Part shown: piece by piece, positions 33,192-42,693 of the stretch
Layout of the letters: the number at the start of each line of letters is the position of its first letter
Numbering within the stretch: position 1 is the first letter of the stretch
NCBI RefSeq assembly: GCF_019192735.1
Contig: NZ_JAHTKP010000021.1
Coordinates: 1-64,000 of the forward strand
Source: Kitasatospora aureofaciens
GTDB taxonomy: Bacteria; Actinomycetota; Actinomycetes; Streptomycetales; Streptomycetaceae
Reading direction: 5' to 3'
DNA length: 64,000 bases
Made by a program: the position numbers and the translations under genes
The notes under the pieces: model-generated
Seen by the model: only the letters and a program-made list of their open reading frames with translations
Databases searched by the model: none
What the model was told of the DNA's origin: nothing

Positions 33192-33986
33192 GTGTACCGA
33201 TTTCTGCTGACCCGGCAGTGGCTGATCACCATGCTGATCGCGCTGCTGCTGATCCCCGCGACGATCGAGCTGGGTTTCTGGCAGCTGCACCGCCACGAAA
33301 CGCGGGTGGCCCGCAACGAGCTGATCGGCAAGGCCCTCACGGCCGCCCCGGTGCCCTTCGACACCCTGTCGCCGACCCCCGGCTTCGCGGTGCCCACGGA
33401 CCTCACCTGGCACGCCGTGACGGCCACCGGGCAGTACGACCCGGCACACGAGTTCGTGGTCCGCAAGCGGACCGACTCCAACGGCACGATCGGCTACTTC
33501 GTCGTCACCCCGATGAAGCTCTCCGACGGCAGGGGCACCGTCCTGGTCAACCGCGGCTGGGTGGCCTCCGGCGACACCGCCACCGTCTACCCGTCGGTCC
33601 CGGCCGCCCCCACCGGCGAGGTCACCCTCACCGGCCGGCTGCGCGCCGACGAGACCTCGTCCAGCTGGATCAAGGACCGCGCCGGCCTGCCCGACCGGCA
33701 GTTCAACCTGATCAACACCGAGCAGCAGGCCAAGGAGACCGGCGCCACCCTGCTCGGCGGCTACCTGGAGCTCGCCGCCACCAACCCGGCCCCGGCCGAC
33801 CAGCCCCAGCTGATCCCCGAGCCCAACCACTCCGACATCGGCCCGCACATGGCGTACGCGATCCAGTGGTGGCTGTTCACCACGATGATCCCGGTCGGCG
33901 TCTGGATCCTGATCCGCCGCGAGGTCAAGGACCGGGCCAAGGAGGCCGGCGAGGCCGAGGTGCCGCTGGCCGCCGTACCGGCGTAG
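33192..33986 (+). CDS. SURF1 family cytochrome c oxidase assembly protein
   Basis: A 264-residue membrane protein with one helix at each end and a large outer domain. SURF1 signs are GFWQLHRHETRVARNELI, VLVNRGWV, and the C-terminal HMAYAIQWWLFTT. It helps assemble the aa3 oxidase, probably in heme a insertion. GTG 33192 (VYRFLL) matches relatives; TACCGT lies just upstream and no ribosome site is visible, so it may be leaderless. It closely follows the exonuclease gene. Confidence 0.9.
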   Translation: MYRFLLTRQWLITMLIALLLIPATIELGFWQLHRHETRVARNELIGKALTAAPVPFDTLSPTPGFAVPTDLTWHAVTATGQYDPAHEFVVRKRTDSNGTIGYFVVTPMKLSDGRGTVLVNRGWVASGDTATVYPSVPAAPTGEVTLTGRLRADETSSSWIKDRAGLPDRQFNLINTEQQAKETGATLLGGYLELAATNPAPADQPQLIPEPNHSDIGPHMAYAIQWWLFTTMIPVGVWILIRREVKDRAKEAGEAEVPLAAVPA

Positions 33987-34029
33987 CGCGCTTCGAGGAC
34001 GGGCCCTACACACGCCCCGCAGACGGTCC

Positions 34030-34362
34030 CTACAGGACGTCGTCCAGCTCGCGCAGCAGCCGCGCCTTCGCCCGGGCGCCGACCACCGACCGCACCGGCT
34101 CACCACCGCGGAACACCATCAGCGTCGGCATCGAGAGCACCCCGTACGCCGCCTGCGTCGCCGGGTTGCGGTCCACGTCCAGGCTCACCACCGTCAGCCG
34201 GTGCGCCTCCTCCCGGGCAATGTCCGCCAGCACCGGCGCCATCATCCGGCACGGCGGGCACCAGTCCGCCGTGAAGTCCACCAGCACCGGCCCCTCGGCC
34301 GCCAGCACCTCCGCGGCGAACGTGTCGTCCGTCACCGCCGGCACTCCCGGAATCCCCGCCAT
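34030..34362 (-). CDS. Thioredoxin with WCPPC active site
   Basis: A 110-residue thioredoxin fold. The active site is DWCPPC (Cys35, Cys38), with Pro instead of the usual Gly, which raises redox potential in characterised variants. The cis-Pro is in LSMPTLMVF. It is soluble and cytoplasmic. It follows the MerR gene by three bases and is probably controlled by it. Confidence 0.92.
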   Translation of the reverse strand: MAGIPGVPAVTDDTFAAEVLAAEGPVLVDFTADWCPPCRMMAPVLADIAREEAHRLTVVSLDVDRNPATQAAYGVLSMPTLMVFRGGEPVRSVVGARAKARLLRELDDVL

Positions 34363-34365
34363 CGC

Positions 34366-34791
34366 CTACTCCTTCGCCCACTCGGTCGCCAACTCGCACT
34401 GCGGCGGCTGCGCGGAGGCCCCGGCCGCCAGCTCGTCCCTGGCCCGCACGGCCCGGTCGAACTGCCCGGCCACCTGCGCCCGGACGTCCTGGAGTCGCGC
34501 GATGCACTCGTCCAGCTCGGCCAGCTTGCGCCGGTACACCTCCAGCGAGGCCGGGCAGGAATCCCCCTCCGGATGCCCCGCCTGCAGGCACTCCACGAAC
34601 GGCCGGGTCTCCTCCAGCCCGAACCCGAAGTCCTGGAGCGTCCGGATCTGCCGGAGCAGCCGCAGATCGTCCTCGCCGTACGCCCGGTACCCGTTGCCCG
34701 CCCGCCGGGCCGGCAACAGCCCGAGCTGCTCGTAGTACCGCAACGCCCGCGTGGTCGTCCCCGCCCGCTGCGCCAGCTCCCCGATCCGCAT
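34366..34791 (-). CDS. MerR-family transcriptional regulator
   Basis: A 141-residue regulator: HTH MRIGELAQRAGTTTRALRYYEQLGLL, then the second helix pair (GNGYRAYGEDDLRLLRQI), a dimer helix with FGFGLEETRPFV and a C-terminal region with Cys in VECLQAGH..GDSC and in QPPQCEL. The Cys residues could sense redox state or a metal. It is in one operon with thioredoxin, so redox control is favoured. It probably binds the 6-4-6 dyad upstream. Confidence 0.9.
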   Translation of the reverse strand: MRIGELAQRAGTTTRALRYYEQLGLLPARRAGNGYRAYGEDDLRLLRQIRTLQDFGFGLEETRPFVECLQAGHPEGDSCPASLEVYRRKLAELDECIARLQDVRAQVAGQFDRAVRARDELAAGASAQPPQCELATEWAKE

Positions 34792-34842
34792 GACCGCTCC
34801 TCCCGACCCGCCTCCGCGCGCCGCCGAACCCGACGGTAGACC

Positions 34843-34858
34843 TTGACGCCGACGTCAA
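34843..34858. promoter_or_regulatory. MerR-type dyad upstream of merR-trx
   Basis: TTGACG-CCGA-CGTCAA is a perfect 6-4-6 dyad 52 bases before the MerR start. One arm read on the minus strand is TTGACG, a good -35 box, so the dyad begins at the promoter as MerR operators do. A clear -10 at the usual 19-20 base spacing was not seen. Confidence 0.55.
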
Positions 34859-34933
34859 CGCCAGCGAACGGGCGCTCGCTTCCCCCACCCCACCTGCTAC
34901 CCCCGCCACCCTCCACCGGGCAGGATGGCCCCC

Positions 34934-35704
34934 ATGGATCTTGGACTGAAGGACAAGGTGTACGTCGTCACCGGTGCCACCCGCGGCCTCGGCTTCGCCG
35001 CCGCCCGGGAGCTCGCCGCCGACGGCGCCCGCGTGCTGGTGACCGGCCGGAGCAAGGAGTCCGTGGACGCGGCCGTCACCGAGCTCGCCGCCCTCGGCGG
35101 CGCCGGCGCCGCCCACGGCCTGGTCACCGACAACGCCGACCCGTCGACCGCCGAGCGCCTCGTCGCGGAGGCCGTCCAGCATTTCGGCCGGCTCGACGGC
35201 GTGCTGATCAGCGTCGGCGGCCCGCAGGCCGGCCCGGTGGAGACCACCCCCGAGGAGGCCTGGCGCAGCGCGTTCGAGTCGGTCTTCCTCGGCGCCCTGC
35301 GGATCGCCCGCGCCGCCGCCGGAGCCCTCGGCGAGGGCGGCGTGATCGGCTTCGTGCTCTCCGCCTCGGTCCGCCAGCCGATCCCCGGCCTGGGCATCTC
35401 CAACGGCCTGCGCCCCGGCCTGGCGATGGCCGCCAAGTCGCTCGCCGACGAGCTCGGCCCGCGCGGCATCCGGGTGGTCGGCCTGCTCCCGGCCCGCATC
35501 GACACCGACCGGGTGCGCGAACTCGACGCCCTCGGCGGCGACCCGGACGGCGCCCGCGCCCGGGCCAACGCCACGATCCCGCTCGGCCGCTACGGCACCC
35601 CGGAGGAGTTCGGCAGGGTCGCCGCCTTCCTGCTCTCCCCCGCTGCCTCCTACCTGACCGGTGTGATGATCCCGGTCGACGGCGGTGCCCTCCGCACCCT
35701 CTGA
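34934..35704 (+). CDS. SDR family oxidoreductase with atypical active site
   Basis: A 256-residue short-chain dehydrogenase-like protein. Cofactor site TGATRGLGFAAA is normal. In place of the usual YxxxK the sequence is GISNGLRPGLAMAAKSLADELG: the Tyr position is not Tyr and Arg-Pro stands near the Lys position. The upstream Ser (SASVRQP) is kept. Relatives share this SN..RPG pattern, so it is a subfamily rather than a mutation. Substrate unknown. ATG 34934 is preferred to 34925 because it follows GGGCAGG. Confidence 0.82.
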   Translation: MDLGLKDKVYVVTGATRGLGFAAARELAADGARVLVTGRSKESVDAAVTELAALGGAGAAHGLVTDNADPSTAERLVAEAVQHFGRLDGVLISVGGPQAGPVETTPEEAWRSAFESVFLGALRIARAAAGALGEGGVIGFVLSASVRQPIPGLGISNGLRPGLAMAAKSLADELGPRGIRVVGLLPARIDTDRVRELDALGGDPDGARARANATIPLGRYGTPEEFGRVAAFLLSPAASYLTGVMIPVDGGALRTL

Positions 35705-35714
35705 CCCGCTCCGG

Positions 35715-36362
35715 TCACTCGACCCTCGGATGCCTCCGCCAACGCCGCGACAGCCAGTGCCGCGGCTCGGTGGGGGCAGCCTGGAGCACCCGGATCCGCA
35801 GGTCGGCGGGAAGCTCCGGCAGACCGAGGCTGCTGAGGGCATCGGCCCGCGGCCCGGTCTCGAAGTGCTCCACCAGCCCGGCCGGATCCCCGCCGGGCGT
35901 GAGCCGGACGGCACCCCGCAGGCGCGGATGCCCGGGCGCGCGCACCAGGCGTACGCCCGCGCGCTCGACCTCGGGGAGCACGGACGTCCCGGCCTCCAGC
36001 GCCTCCTCCAGCGCCCGGGTACGGACGCGCAACCGAAGCCCGCTCGCCCCGGGCGTCGGAACGGCGATGCTCGTCGGACCGCTGCGCCGCAGCTGCGCCA
36101 CCAGCCACCAGACCATGGCCACGACCACCACCGACAGCCCACCGATCATGGTCGGCCACCACCAGGACTCCCCCACCCACCGCGTGCGCGAACGCGCGCT
36201 GACCACCGGCTGATCCGGCGAGGTCAGCGGCCACCACCCGGGCGGATCCACCCCGAGCCGCCCGTACAGGTCGAGCCCGCCGGCCAGCACCAGCACCCCG
36301 ACGGCCAGCAGCACCGCCCCGACCACCCCGAGCAACGTCCGATTGACGGTCCCCCGCCTCAT
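35715..36362 (-). CDS. amaP: AmaP-like alkaline-shock membrane anchor protein
   Basis: A 215-residue protein with two membrane helices (residues 8-30 and 68-92), between them a short outer loop, and a cytoplasmic C-terminal domain resembling AmaP (GLRLRVRTRALEEALEAG.., LRGAVRLTPGGDP). AmaP anchors the Asp23 protein at the membrane in Staphylococcus. It is the last gene of the Asp23 operon; its ATG overlaps the DUF6286 stop. Confidence 0.75.
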   Translation of the reverse strand: MRRGTVNRTLLGVVGAVLLAVGVLVLAGGLDLYGRLGVDPPGWWPLTSPDQPVVSARSRTRWVGESWWWPTMIGGLSVVVVAMVWWLVAQLRRSGPTSIAVPTPGASGLRLRVRTRALEEALEAGTSVLPEVERAGVRLVRAPGHPRLRGAVRLTPGGDPAGLVEHFETGPRADALSSLGLPELPADLRIRVLQAAPTEPRHWLSRRWRRHPRVE

Positions 36363-36970
36363 CCCGCCACCCCTCCCGCCCCACGCGCCGAACGAACGTC
36401 CAGCCGCATCGGCCGCGCCAGCGTCACCCGCCCCAGCTCCTCCCGCAGCTGCCGCTGCACCGACGCCGGGTCGGCCGGTCCGATCAATGTGACGCGGACG
36501 CGGCGGCGGCCGATCCGGATCCTGAGGTGCTCGATGCCCGTGAGCCCGGCGGCCCGGTCGGCGAGCAGATGGCCGATCCCGGCGCGCTCGATGGTGGCGC
36601 CGGTGCCGCCGTGGGGGCGCAGCGACAGCCAGCGGCGCAGGCCGGGCGCGAAAGCCAGCCAGAGCAGCACGCCGCCGAGCAGCGTGGCCACACCCGCCCC
36701 GACCAGCACCCACAGGTCGTCGAGGTGCCGGGTGGCCAGCTCGTCGGCGATCTCGGCACGCCACCGACGGGCCGGATGCCCGGTCCGCACGGCGACCACG
36801 TCGTACAGCAGCGCCCCCGCGACCAGCAGCACACCCGTCGCCACCAGCGCCGTTTCCGGCGTCCGCGGCGCCTTGGGCCGCGGTACCTTCACGGCTGCCT
36901 GCTCCGGCTCGGGCACCTCCCCGGGCACCTCCGAGCCCTCCGGCCCGCCCTCGTCCCCCGGTCCCGTCAC
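36359..36970 (-). CDS. DUF6286 domain membrane protein of the Asp23 operon
   Basis: A 203-residue protein with an acidic, Pro-rich start, two membrane helices (about 44-62 and 90-110) and a cytoplasmic end (ATIERAGIGHLLADRA.., IRIGRRRVRVTLIG). I place it in DUF6286 from memory of this operon type. GTG start overlaps the upstream Asp23 stop (GTGA). Likely part of the same envelope-stress complex. Confidence 0.7.
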   Translation of the reverse strand: MTGPGDEGGPEGSEVPGEVPEPEQAAVKVPRPKAPRTPETALVATGVLLVAGALLYDVVAVRTGHPARRWRAEIADELATRHLDDLWVLVGAGVATLLGGVLLWLAFAPGLRRWLSLRPHGGTGATIERAGIGHLLADRAAGLTGIEHLRIRIGRRRVRVTLIGPADPASVQRQLREELGRVTLARPMRLDVRSARGAGGVAG

Positions 36971-37302
36971 GACCGGCCTCCCGTCACCAGGCGCTCGACG
37001 ACCACCACCACCTCCGATACCCGCGTCCCCGTCAGCCCGTTGACCTGCGTGGTGACGCGGTCGCGGACGGCGCGGGCGAGGGCGGCCAGGTCGGCGGGGA
37101 AGGGCAGCTCGACGCCGACCCGGACCCTCACTGTGCTGCCGGGGACGACCACCGACACCGTAGGGGGCGCGCCCTTGACCCTCCGTCCGATCCATACGCC
37201 GGCCAGCGCCTCCCGGGCGGCGCGTGCGGCGATGCGGGCGTACACCCGGTCGGCGATCCGGAGCCGGCCGCGGGCAGCGGCGGCGGTGCTGGCGGCCGCC
37301 AT
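36967..37302 (-). CDS. Asp23/Gls24 family protein (short paralogue)
   Basis: A 111-residue cytoplasmic protein. The Asp23 fold is seen in IADRVYARIAARAAREALAGV, then VVPGSTVRVRVGVELPFPADLAALARAVRDRVTTQVNGLTG. It is the smaller of two Asp23 proteins in the operon. Asp23 proteins form assemblies beneath the membrane and respond to alkaline and envelope stress. Confidence 0.82.
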   Translation of the reverse strand: MAAASTAAAARGRLRIADRVYARIAARAAREALAGVWIGRRVKGAPPTVSVVVPGSTVRVRVGVELPFPADLAALARAVRDRVTTQVNGLTGTRVSEVVVVVERLVTGGRS

Positions 37303-37493
37303 CAGCGGCGCCGGTCGCGGCCGCGGAGCAGGTCGCTGAGGTCGCCGAGTTCGATGTCGCCTTCGAGCAGGCGCCCGAGCACGTAGCCGACCAGCCCGAG
37401 CGCGCCCACCAGCAGAAAGGCCGCGAACCCGCCGAAGTACCCGGCGAAGCCGAGGGCCATGCCCACCACCAGGCCGACGATGGCCAGGTTCAT
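37302..37493 (-). CDS. Small two-helix membrane protein of the Asp23 operon
   Basis: A 63-residue protein made of two Gly-rich membrane helices (LAIVGLVVGMALGFAGYFG and AAFLLVGALGLVGYVLGRLL) and a basic tail (DLSDLLRGRDRRR). It resembles DUF2273-type proteins found in Asp23/amaP operons. Its stop overlaps the start of the next gene (TGATG). Confidence 0.75.
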   Translation of the reverse strand: MNLAIVGLVVGMALGFAGYFGGFAAFLLVGALGLVGYVLGRLLEGDIELGDLSDLLRGRDRRR

Positions 37494-37549
37494 CCGCTAC
37501 TCCTCTTCCGCTGCCGGGTGCCGCGTGACATCGCTGCGTGAGCTTGGGG

Positions 37550-38077
37550 CTACTTGAGCTTGGGCCGCTGCCCCGGGGCGAGCACCGGCTCCATTTCCTC
37601 CTCGACGTCCGGCTCGTCCGGCAGGTGGACGTCGTTGACCGCGATGTTGACCTCGACGACCTCCAGGCCGGTCATTCGCTCGACCGCGTCGATGATGTTC
37701 TCCCGTACCTGGCGGGCGAGTTCGGGGATGACCACGCCGTACTCGACGACGAGGGCGATGTCGATGGCGGTCTGCTTCTCGCCGACCTCGGCCTTGATGC
37801 CGCGTCCGATGCTGGACCTGCCGCCGGGCACCCGGTCCCGCATGGCGCCGAAGGTCCGGGCGAGGCCGGAGCCGAGGGCGTGGATGCCGGCGACCTCGCG
37901 GGCGGCCATGCCGGCGATCTTCTCGACCACGCCGACGGCCAGCGCCGTACGGCCGCGCTCGCCGCTCGGCTTGGTACCGTCCGAAGCGGACGCGGAGGCG
38001 GAGGCGGATGAGGAGGCAGAGGCCGGAGCGTTGGCGGAGTGCTTGTGCATGCTCGCGGGCGTCGGAGTGTCAGGCAT
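37550..38077 (-). CDS. Asp23/Gls24 family envelope stress response protein
   Basis: A 175-residue protein. The N-terminus has a low-complexity Ala-Ser run (ASASSSASASASASDG). The Asp23 domain follows: GRTALAVGVVEKIAGMAAREVAGIHAL, then ALVVEYGVVIPELARQVRENIIDAVERMTGLEVVEVNIAVNDVHL. It is the first gene of the five-gene operon. The start ATG 38077 has GGGAG eight bases upstream. Confidence 0.9.
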   Translation of the reverse strand: MPDTPTPASMHKHSANAPASASSSASASASASDGTKPSGERGRTALAVGVVEKIAGMAAREVAGIHALGSGLARTFGAMRDRVPGGRSSIGRGIKAEVGEKQTAIDIALVVEYGVVIPELARQVRENIIDAVERMTGLEVVEVNIAVNDVHLPDEPDVEEEMEPVLAPGQRPKLK

Positions 38078-38165
38078 GGGGCGGTCTCCCGTCGTACGGC
38101 TCCAGCTATATCGCAGATCCCCCCAACTCTGGCATTTCGCCACGTTTCGCGCCCGCCGGGAACGC

Positions 38166-38208
38166 CGAAGGCCCGACCCCGGAGCACGCGTCCGGGGCCG
38201 GGCCTTCG
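38166..38208. terminator. 18-bp stem terminator between the enoyl-CoA hydratase and Asp23 genes
   Basis: Positions 38166-38183 pair with 38191-38208 with one mismatch around a seven-base loop, 24 bases beyond the hydratase stop. Confidence 0.88.
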
Positions 38209-38232
38209 TTCACAGGCCGGAAAGGCGGGAGG

Positions 38233-39039
38233 TCAGTCGCCGATCCCGGCGAGGTCCCGCAGGCGGCGGGCCTGGGCCGCCCGTTCGGCGGAGCGCTGCT
38301 CGTCGAAGGAGCGCCCGGAGGCGACCTGGAGCAGGGCCTTGGTCTCGATGGCGGCGTTGCGCGGCGCGGCGAGCAGGGCGGCGGCGAGGTCGCGGGCGGC
38401 GGCGTCGAGTTCCGCGCCGGGGACGGCCAGGTTGGCCAGGCCTGTGGCGACGGCCTCCTCGGCACCGACCCAGCGGCCGGTCACGCAGATCTCCAGCGCC
38501 CGGGCGTAGCCGACGAGTTCGGTGAGCGGCTTGGTGCCGGCCAGGTCGGGGACGAGGCCGAGCGACGTCTCCTTCATGGCGAACTGGACGTCGTCGGCGA
38601 CGACGCGCAGGTCGCAACCGAGCGCGAGCTGGAAGCCGGCGCCGACGGCGTGGCCCTGAACGGCGGCGATGGAGATCAGGTCGGGCCGACGCCACCAGGT
38701 GAAGGCCTCCTGGTAGGAGGCGATGGTGTCGTCGAGGTCCTTGTCCCCGGCCGCTGCGAGCTGGAGGAAGCTGGGCTCGCCGGGAATGCCCTCGGGGGTG
38801 AACATGGCCCGATCCAACCCGGCGGAGAAGGAGACGCCCTCCGCCCGGAGCAGCACGACGCGGACGGTGCCGGGCAGTTCACGGCCGACGGCGGCGAGGG
38901 CGCGCCACATCGCGGGCGACTGGGCGTTGCGCCGCTTGGGCTGACACAGGGTGACGACGGCGAGTTCGCCGTCGATCTCCAGGCGGACGCCGTCCTGCTC
39001 CTTGCTCGGGGTCTGCGGGTCGGTGGCGGGGGCGGTCAT
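38233..39039 (-). CDS. Enoyl-CoA hydratase/isomerase family protein
   Basis: A 268-residue crotonase-fold protein. The oxyanion-hole stretches are FSAGLDRAMF and VQGHAVGAGFQLALGCDLRVVADD; position of the first catalytic Glu is followed by MKETSLGLVPDLAGT, which keeps Glu. Its substrate CoA ester is unknown. Start ATG 39039 has GGAGG upstream. It lies downstream of the Gbn-like gene, the same order as I recall in S. coelicolor (SCO1838-SCO1839). Confidence 0.88.
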   Translation of the reverse strand: MTAPATDPQTPSKEQDGVRLEIDGELAVVTLCQPKRRNAQSPAMWRALAAVGRELPGTVRVVLLRAEGVSFSAGLDRAMFTPEGIPGEPSFLQLAAAGDKDLDDTIASYQEAFTWWRRPDLISIAAVQGHAVGAGFQLALGCDLRVVADDVQFAMKETSLGLVPDLAGTKPLTELVGYARALEICVTGRWVGAEEAVATGLANLAVPGAELDAAARDLAAALLAAPRNAAIETKALLQVASGRSFDEQRSAERAAQARRLRDLAGIGD

Positions 39040-39270
39040 GCGGGACCTCCGGTGGCGAGGGGCTTGGCTACCGGAGAGTAACAAACCCGGGCGCGCAGCG
39101 GCAGACCACCGGCCCGGAAAGATCGGCCGAAGATGGGAGGGTGACGATCCGGACATGACGATCGGCGGCCGGTCCACTCGGCCCGAGGGCGGACGATCAG
39201 CTGACGGTCAACTGTCGCCTCCCCGGCCGGCGCCCTGCCGCCGCGTCATCCAGCTCGAGCTGACGGACCG

Positions 39271-39504
39271 TCAGGAACCGGCCCCGGCAGTCGCCTTGTT
39301 CTTGCCCCGCGTGGCACCACCGCGGCCCCGGAGGATCACTCCGGACTCGCTCAGCATCCGGTGCACGAAGCCGTACGAGCGACCGGTCTCCTCCGCGAGA
39401 GCGCGAATGCTCGCCCCGGAGTCGTACTTCTTCTTGAGATCGGCCGCGAGCTTCTCACGCGCGGCACCGGTCACCCGGCTGCCCTTTTTCAGAGTCTCGG
39501 CCAC
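39271..39504 (-). CDS. gbn: Gbn-like GATC-binding nucleoid-associated protein
   Basis: A 77-residue basic protein with a single HTH (GASIRALAEETGRSYGFVHRML) and a Lys/Arg-rich tail (RGRGGATRGKNK). I recognise the core KKYDSGASIRALAEETGRS from Streptomyces Gbn (SCO1839), a small nucleoid-associated protein that binds GATC sites and affects development and antibiotic production. The GTG start at 39504 has GAGGAGG five bases upstream. Its flanks carry an unusual number of GATC tetramers. Identification rests on memory of the family. Confidence 0.75.
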   Translation of the reverse strand: MAETLKKGSRVTGAAREKLAADLKKKYDSGASIRALAEETGRSYGFVHRMLSESGVILRGRGGATRGKNKATAGAGS

Positions 39505-39831
39505 CCGTGCCTCCTCGTAGCGTTGCTCGGTCAGATTCCCATGATCACCCATCGACCGCGTCCTGGCCACCCATTCGACAAGGTCGATGTCGGAAATGCG
39601 CCGTCCTACGGTGGTGATCCGAGCGCACCAGGGCGCTCACGCAGAGTGCACGCCCCCGGGGTGATTGCGCCGTCTGCGGAGAAAGGGCTGATCAGCAGCG
39701 TCGGCCCGACCACGATCGAGTGGCGGGCCGACGGAAGCTCCTTAAACGGAATCCGGGATTGCTTCATTCCCGGACACGCCGTATGGACTAGATTTTCTGG
39801 TCCGAAAAGTGGATGCGGCGTCTACTTCCGG
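39505..39831. other. GATC-rich intergenic region upstream of gbn
   Basis: No gene is supported. It should hold the gbn promoter (minus) and the end of the ABC-F transcript. GATC occurs at 39543, 39616, 39690 and 39714. The 39720-39825 part is AT-richer than the surroundings. CCGGGA/TCCCGG near 39755-39775 could form a weak hairpin after the ABC-F gene. Confidence 0.5.
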
Positions 39832-41430
<1,599 letters not shown>

Positions 41431-41545
41431 GGCGGGGAACTACTCCTGGGACGTGGGCGGGCGGCCGAACGGGGCCCGGGGCCGGGCAGCGGGAAGGGGC
41501 GTCGTCGGTGGTCGGCACAGCGCACGGGGCGGTGCCGCGCGCCCG

Positions 41546-41569
41546 CTATTGCCCGGAGAAGTCAGCCAT
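41546..41569 (-). CDS. Seven-codon leaderless upstream ORF (MADFSGQ) before the ABC-F gene
   Basis: ATG at 41569 begins M-A-D-F-S-G-Q-stop. It starts seven bases after TAGACT (41582-41577), a good -10 box, so transcription would begin at the ATG. The ABC-F start is 116 bases downstream. ABC-F resistance genes are often controlled by translated leader peptides, so this could be an attenuator ORF. Its reality is not proven. Confidence 0.4.
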   Translation of the reverse strand: MADFSGQ

Positions 41570-41643
41570 GACGGCAAGTCTACCGGGCCGCGCGGGAACG
41601 CCCGGGGCTACCACCCGGGGGTACCGGGCGGCCCGGCGTCGCG

Positions 41644-42693
41644 TTACGGCTGCGGCTGGTCGGTGGCCGGGGCGGACGCCTGGTCGGTGGCCGGGGCCGA
41701 CGGCTGGACGGACGGCTGCGCCGAGGGCTGGTCGGTGGCCGGGGTCGGCGTGGTCGGCGTCGCGTCCGCCGTCGGAGCCGCCGCCGGGTCCGTGCAGGCA
41801 CCCTGCGGGTGCACGGCGGCGAACGGCGCGGACGGGCTGCCGCAGGCGACCTCGGGGGCCGCGGCCTTGGTGTCGAAGACCTTCGGCGGGACGATCGGGC
41901 CGTCCGAGATCAGCACCCGGCTGCCGTCCAGCGCCTTGATCTGCACGGCCGGACCGGCGTTCAGCGCCCAGCCGGTGCTGTCGAGCCGGTAGCCGGTGAT
42001 GCCGCCGGAGACCGGCTGCCCGTTGCTGCCCAGGCAGCTGCGCGGGACCAGCACCGCGTAGTCGGTGCCCACCGTGCGCATCGGGTCGTAGACGCAGTTG
42101 CCCGGCGGCCTGGAGTTGTAGCGCAGGTCGCCGTCCAGGTCGCGCAGGCCCGTGGTCAGGTTGGGGGTGACCACGGCCACCCACGGGGAGTCCTTCTGGA
42201 CGGTGTGCAGCGCCGCCGCGGCCCGCTCCTGGGCGAGCTGCTTGCGCTGCTCGTCGGTCCGCTTGTCGGCGCCCGGCTCGCCGTCACCGCGCAGCCAGTC
42301 CGCCAGGCCGGGCACCGCCCGGTGCCAGCGCACCTCGTGGTCGCCCGGGCGCACGGAGGTGACCAGGCCGTCGTCCCAGAGCACGATGGCGTTCTCCCCG
42401 GCCATCGCCAGGTACAGCGCGGTGGCGCCCTCGCGGCGGTAGGACCAGGCCTGCTCGCCGGTCTGCCGGTGGTACGCCTCCAGGCCGGGGCCGACCTTCA
42501 GTTCCAGGTCGGCCGCGCTCAGCGACTGGGAGTTGACCGGTGTGGCCTCCGCGTCGCCCGGCCCCGCCACCCGGTCGCCGAACGGCACCGGCTTGTTCGC
42601 GTGTGCCGCCGCCCCGGCCGCAAGAACCAGCATCACCGCCAGGGCAGGCAGGATCGAGCGGGGGGTCAGTACACGCAGAGGCTTCCAGGACAC
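41644..42693 (-). CDS. Secreted or anchored PQQ-like repeat protein
   Basis: A 349-residue protein with an N-terminal hydrophobic signal (ILPALAVMLVLAAGAAAHA) and propeller-like segments (AYHRQTGEQAWSYRREG, SVRPGDHEVRWHRAV, KALDGSRVLI). The C-terminal 60 residues are Pro/Ala/Thr/Gln-rich repeats (PATDQPSAQPS). Two Cys pairs suggest an oxidising location. GTG at 42693 (VSWKPLRV) is preferred; GTG at 42720 is possible. Function unknown; it may be transcribed with the ABC-F gene. Confidence 0.72.
   Translation of the reverse strand: MSWKPLRVLTPRSILPALAVMLVLAAGAAAHANKPVPFGDRVAGPGDAEATPVNSQSLSAADLELKVGPGLEAYHRQTGEQAWSYRREGATALYLAMAGENAIVLWDDGLVTSVRPGDHEVRWHRAVPGLADWLRGDGEPGADKRTDEQRKQLAQERAAAALHTVQKDSPWVAVVTPNLTTGLRDLDGDLRYNSRPPGNCVYDPMRTVGTDYAVLVPRSCLGSNGQPVSGGITGYRLDSTGWALNAGPAVQIKALDGSRVLISDGPIVPPKVFDTKAAAPEVACGSPSAPFAAVHPQGACTDPAAAPTADATPTTPTPATDQPSAQPSVQPSAPATDQASAPATDQPQP

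Noticed and set aside
39260..39274. CTGACGG-A-CCGTCAG dyad at the end of gbn as a terminator
   Set aside because: A one-base loop cannot close a hairpin and the arms are only seven bases; it overlaps the stop codon and is probably coincidental.
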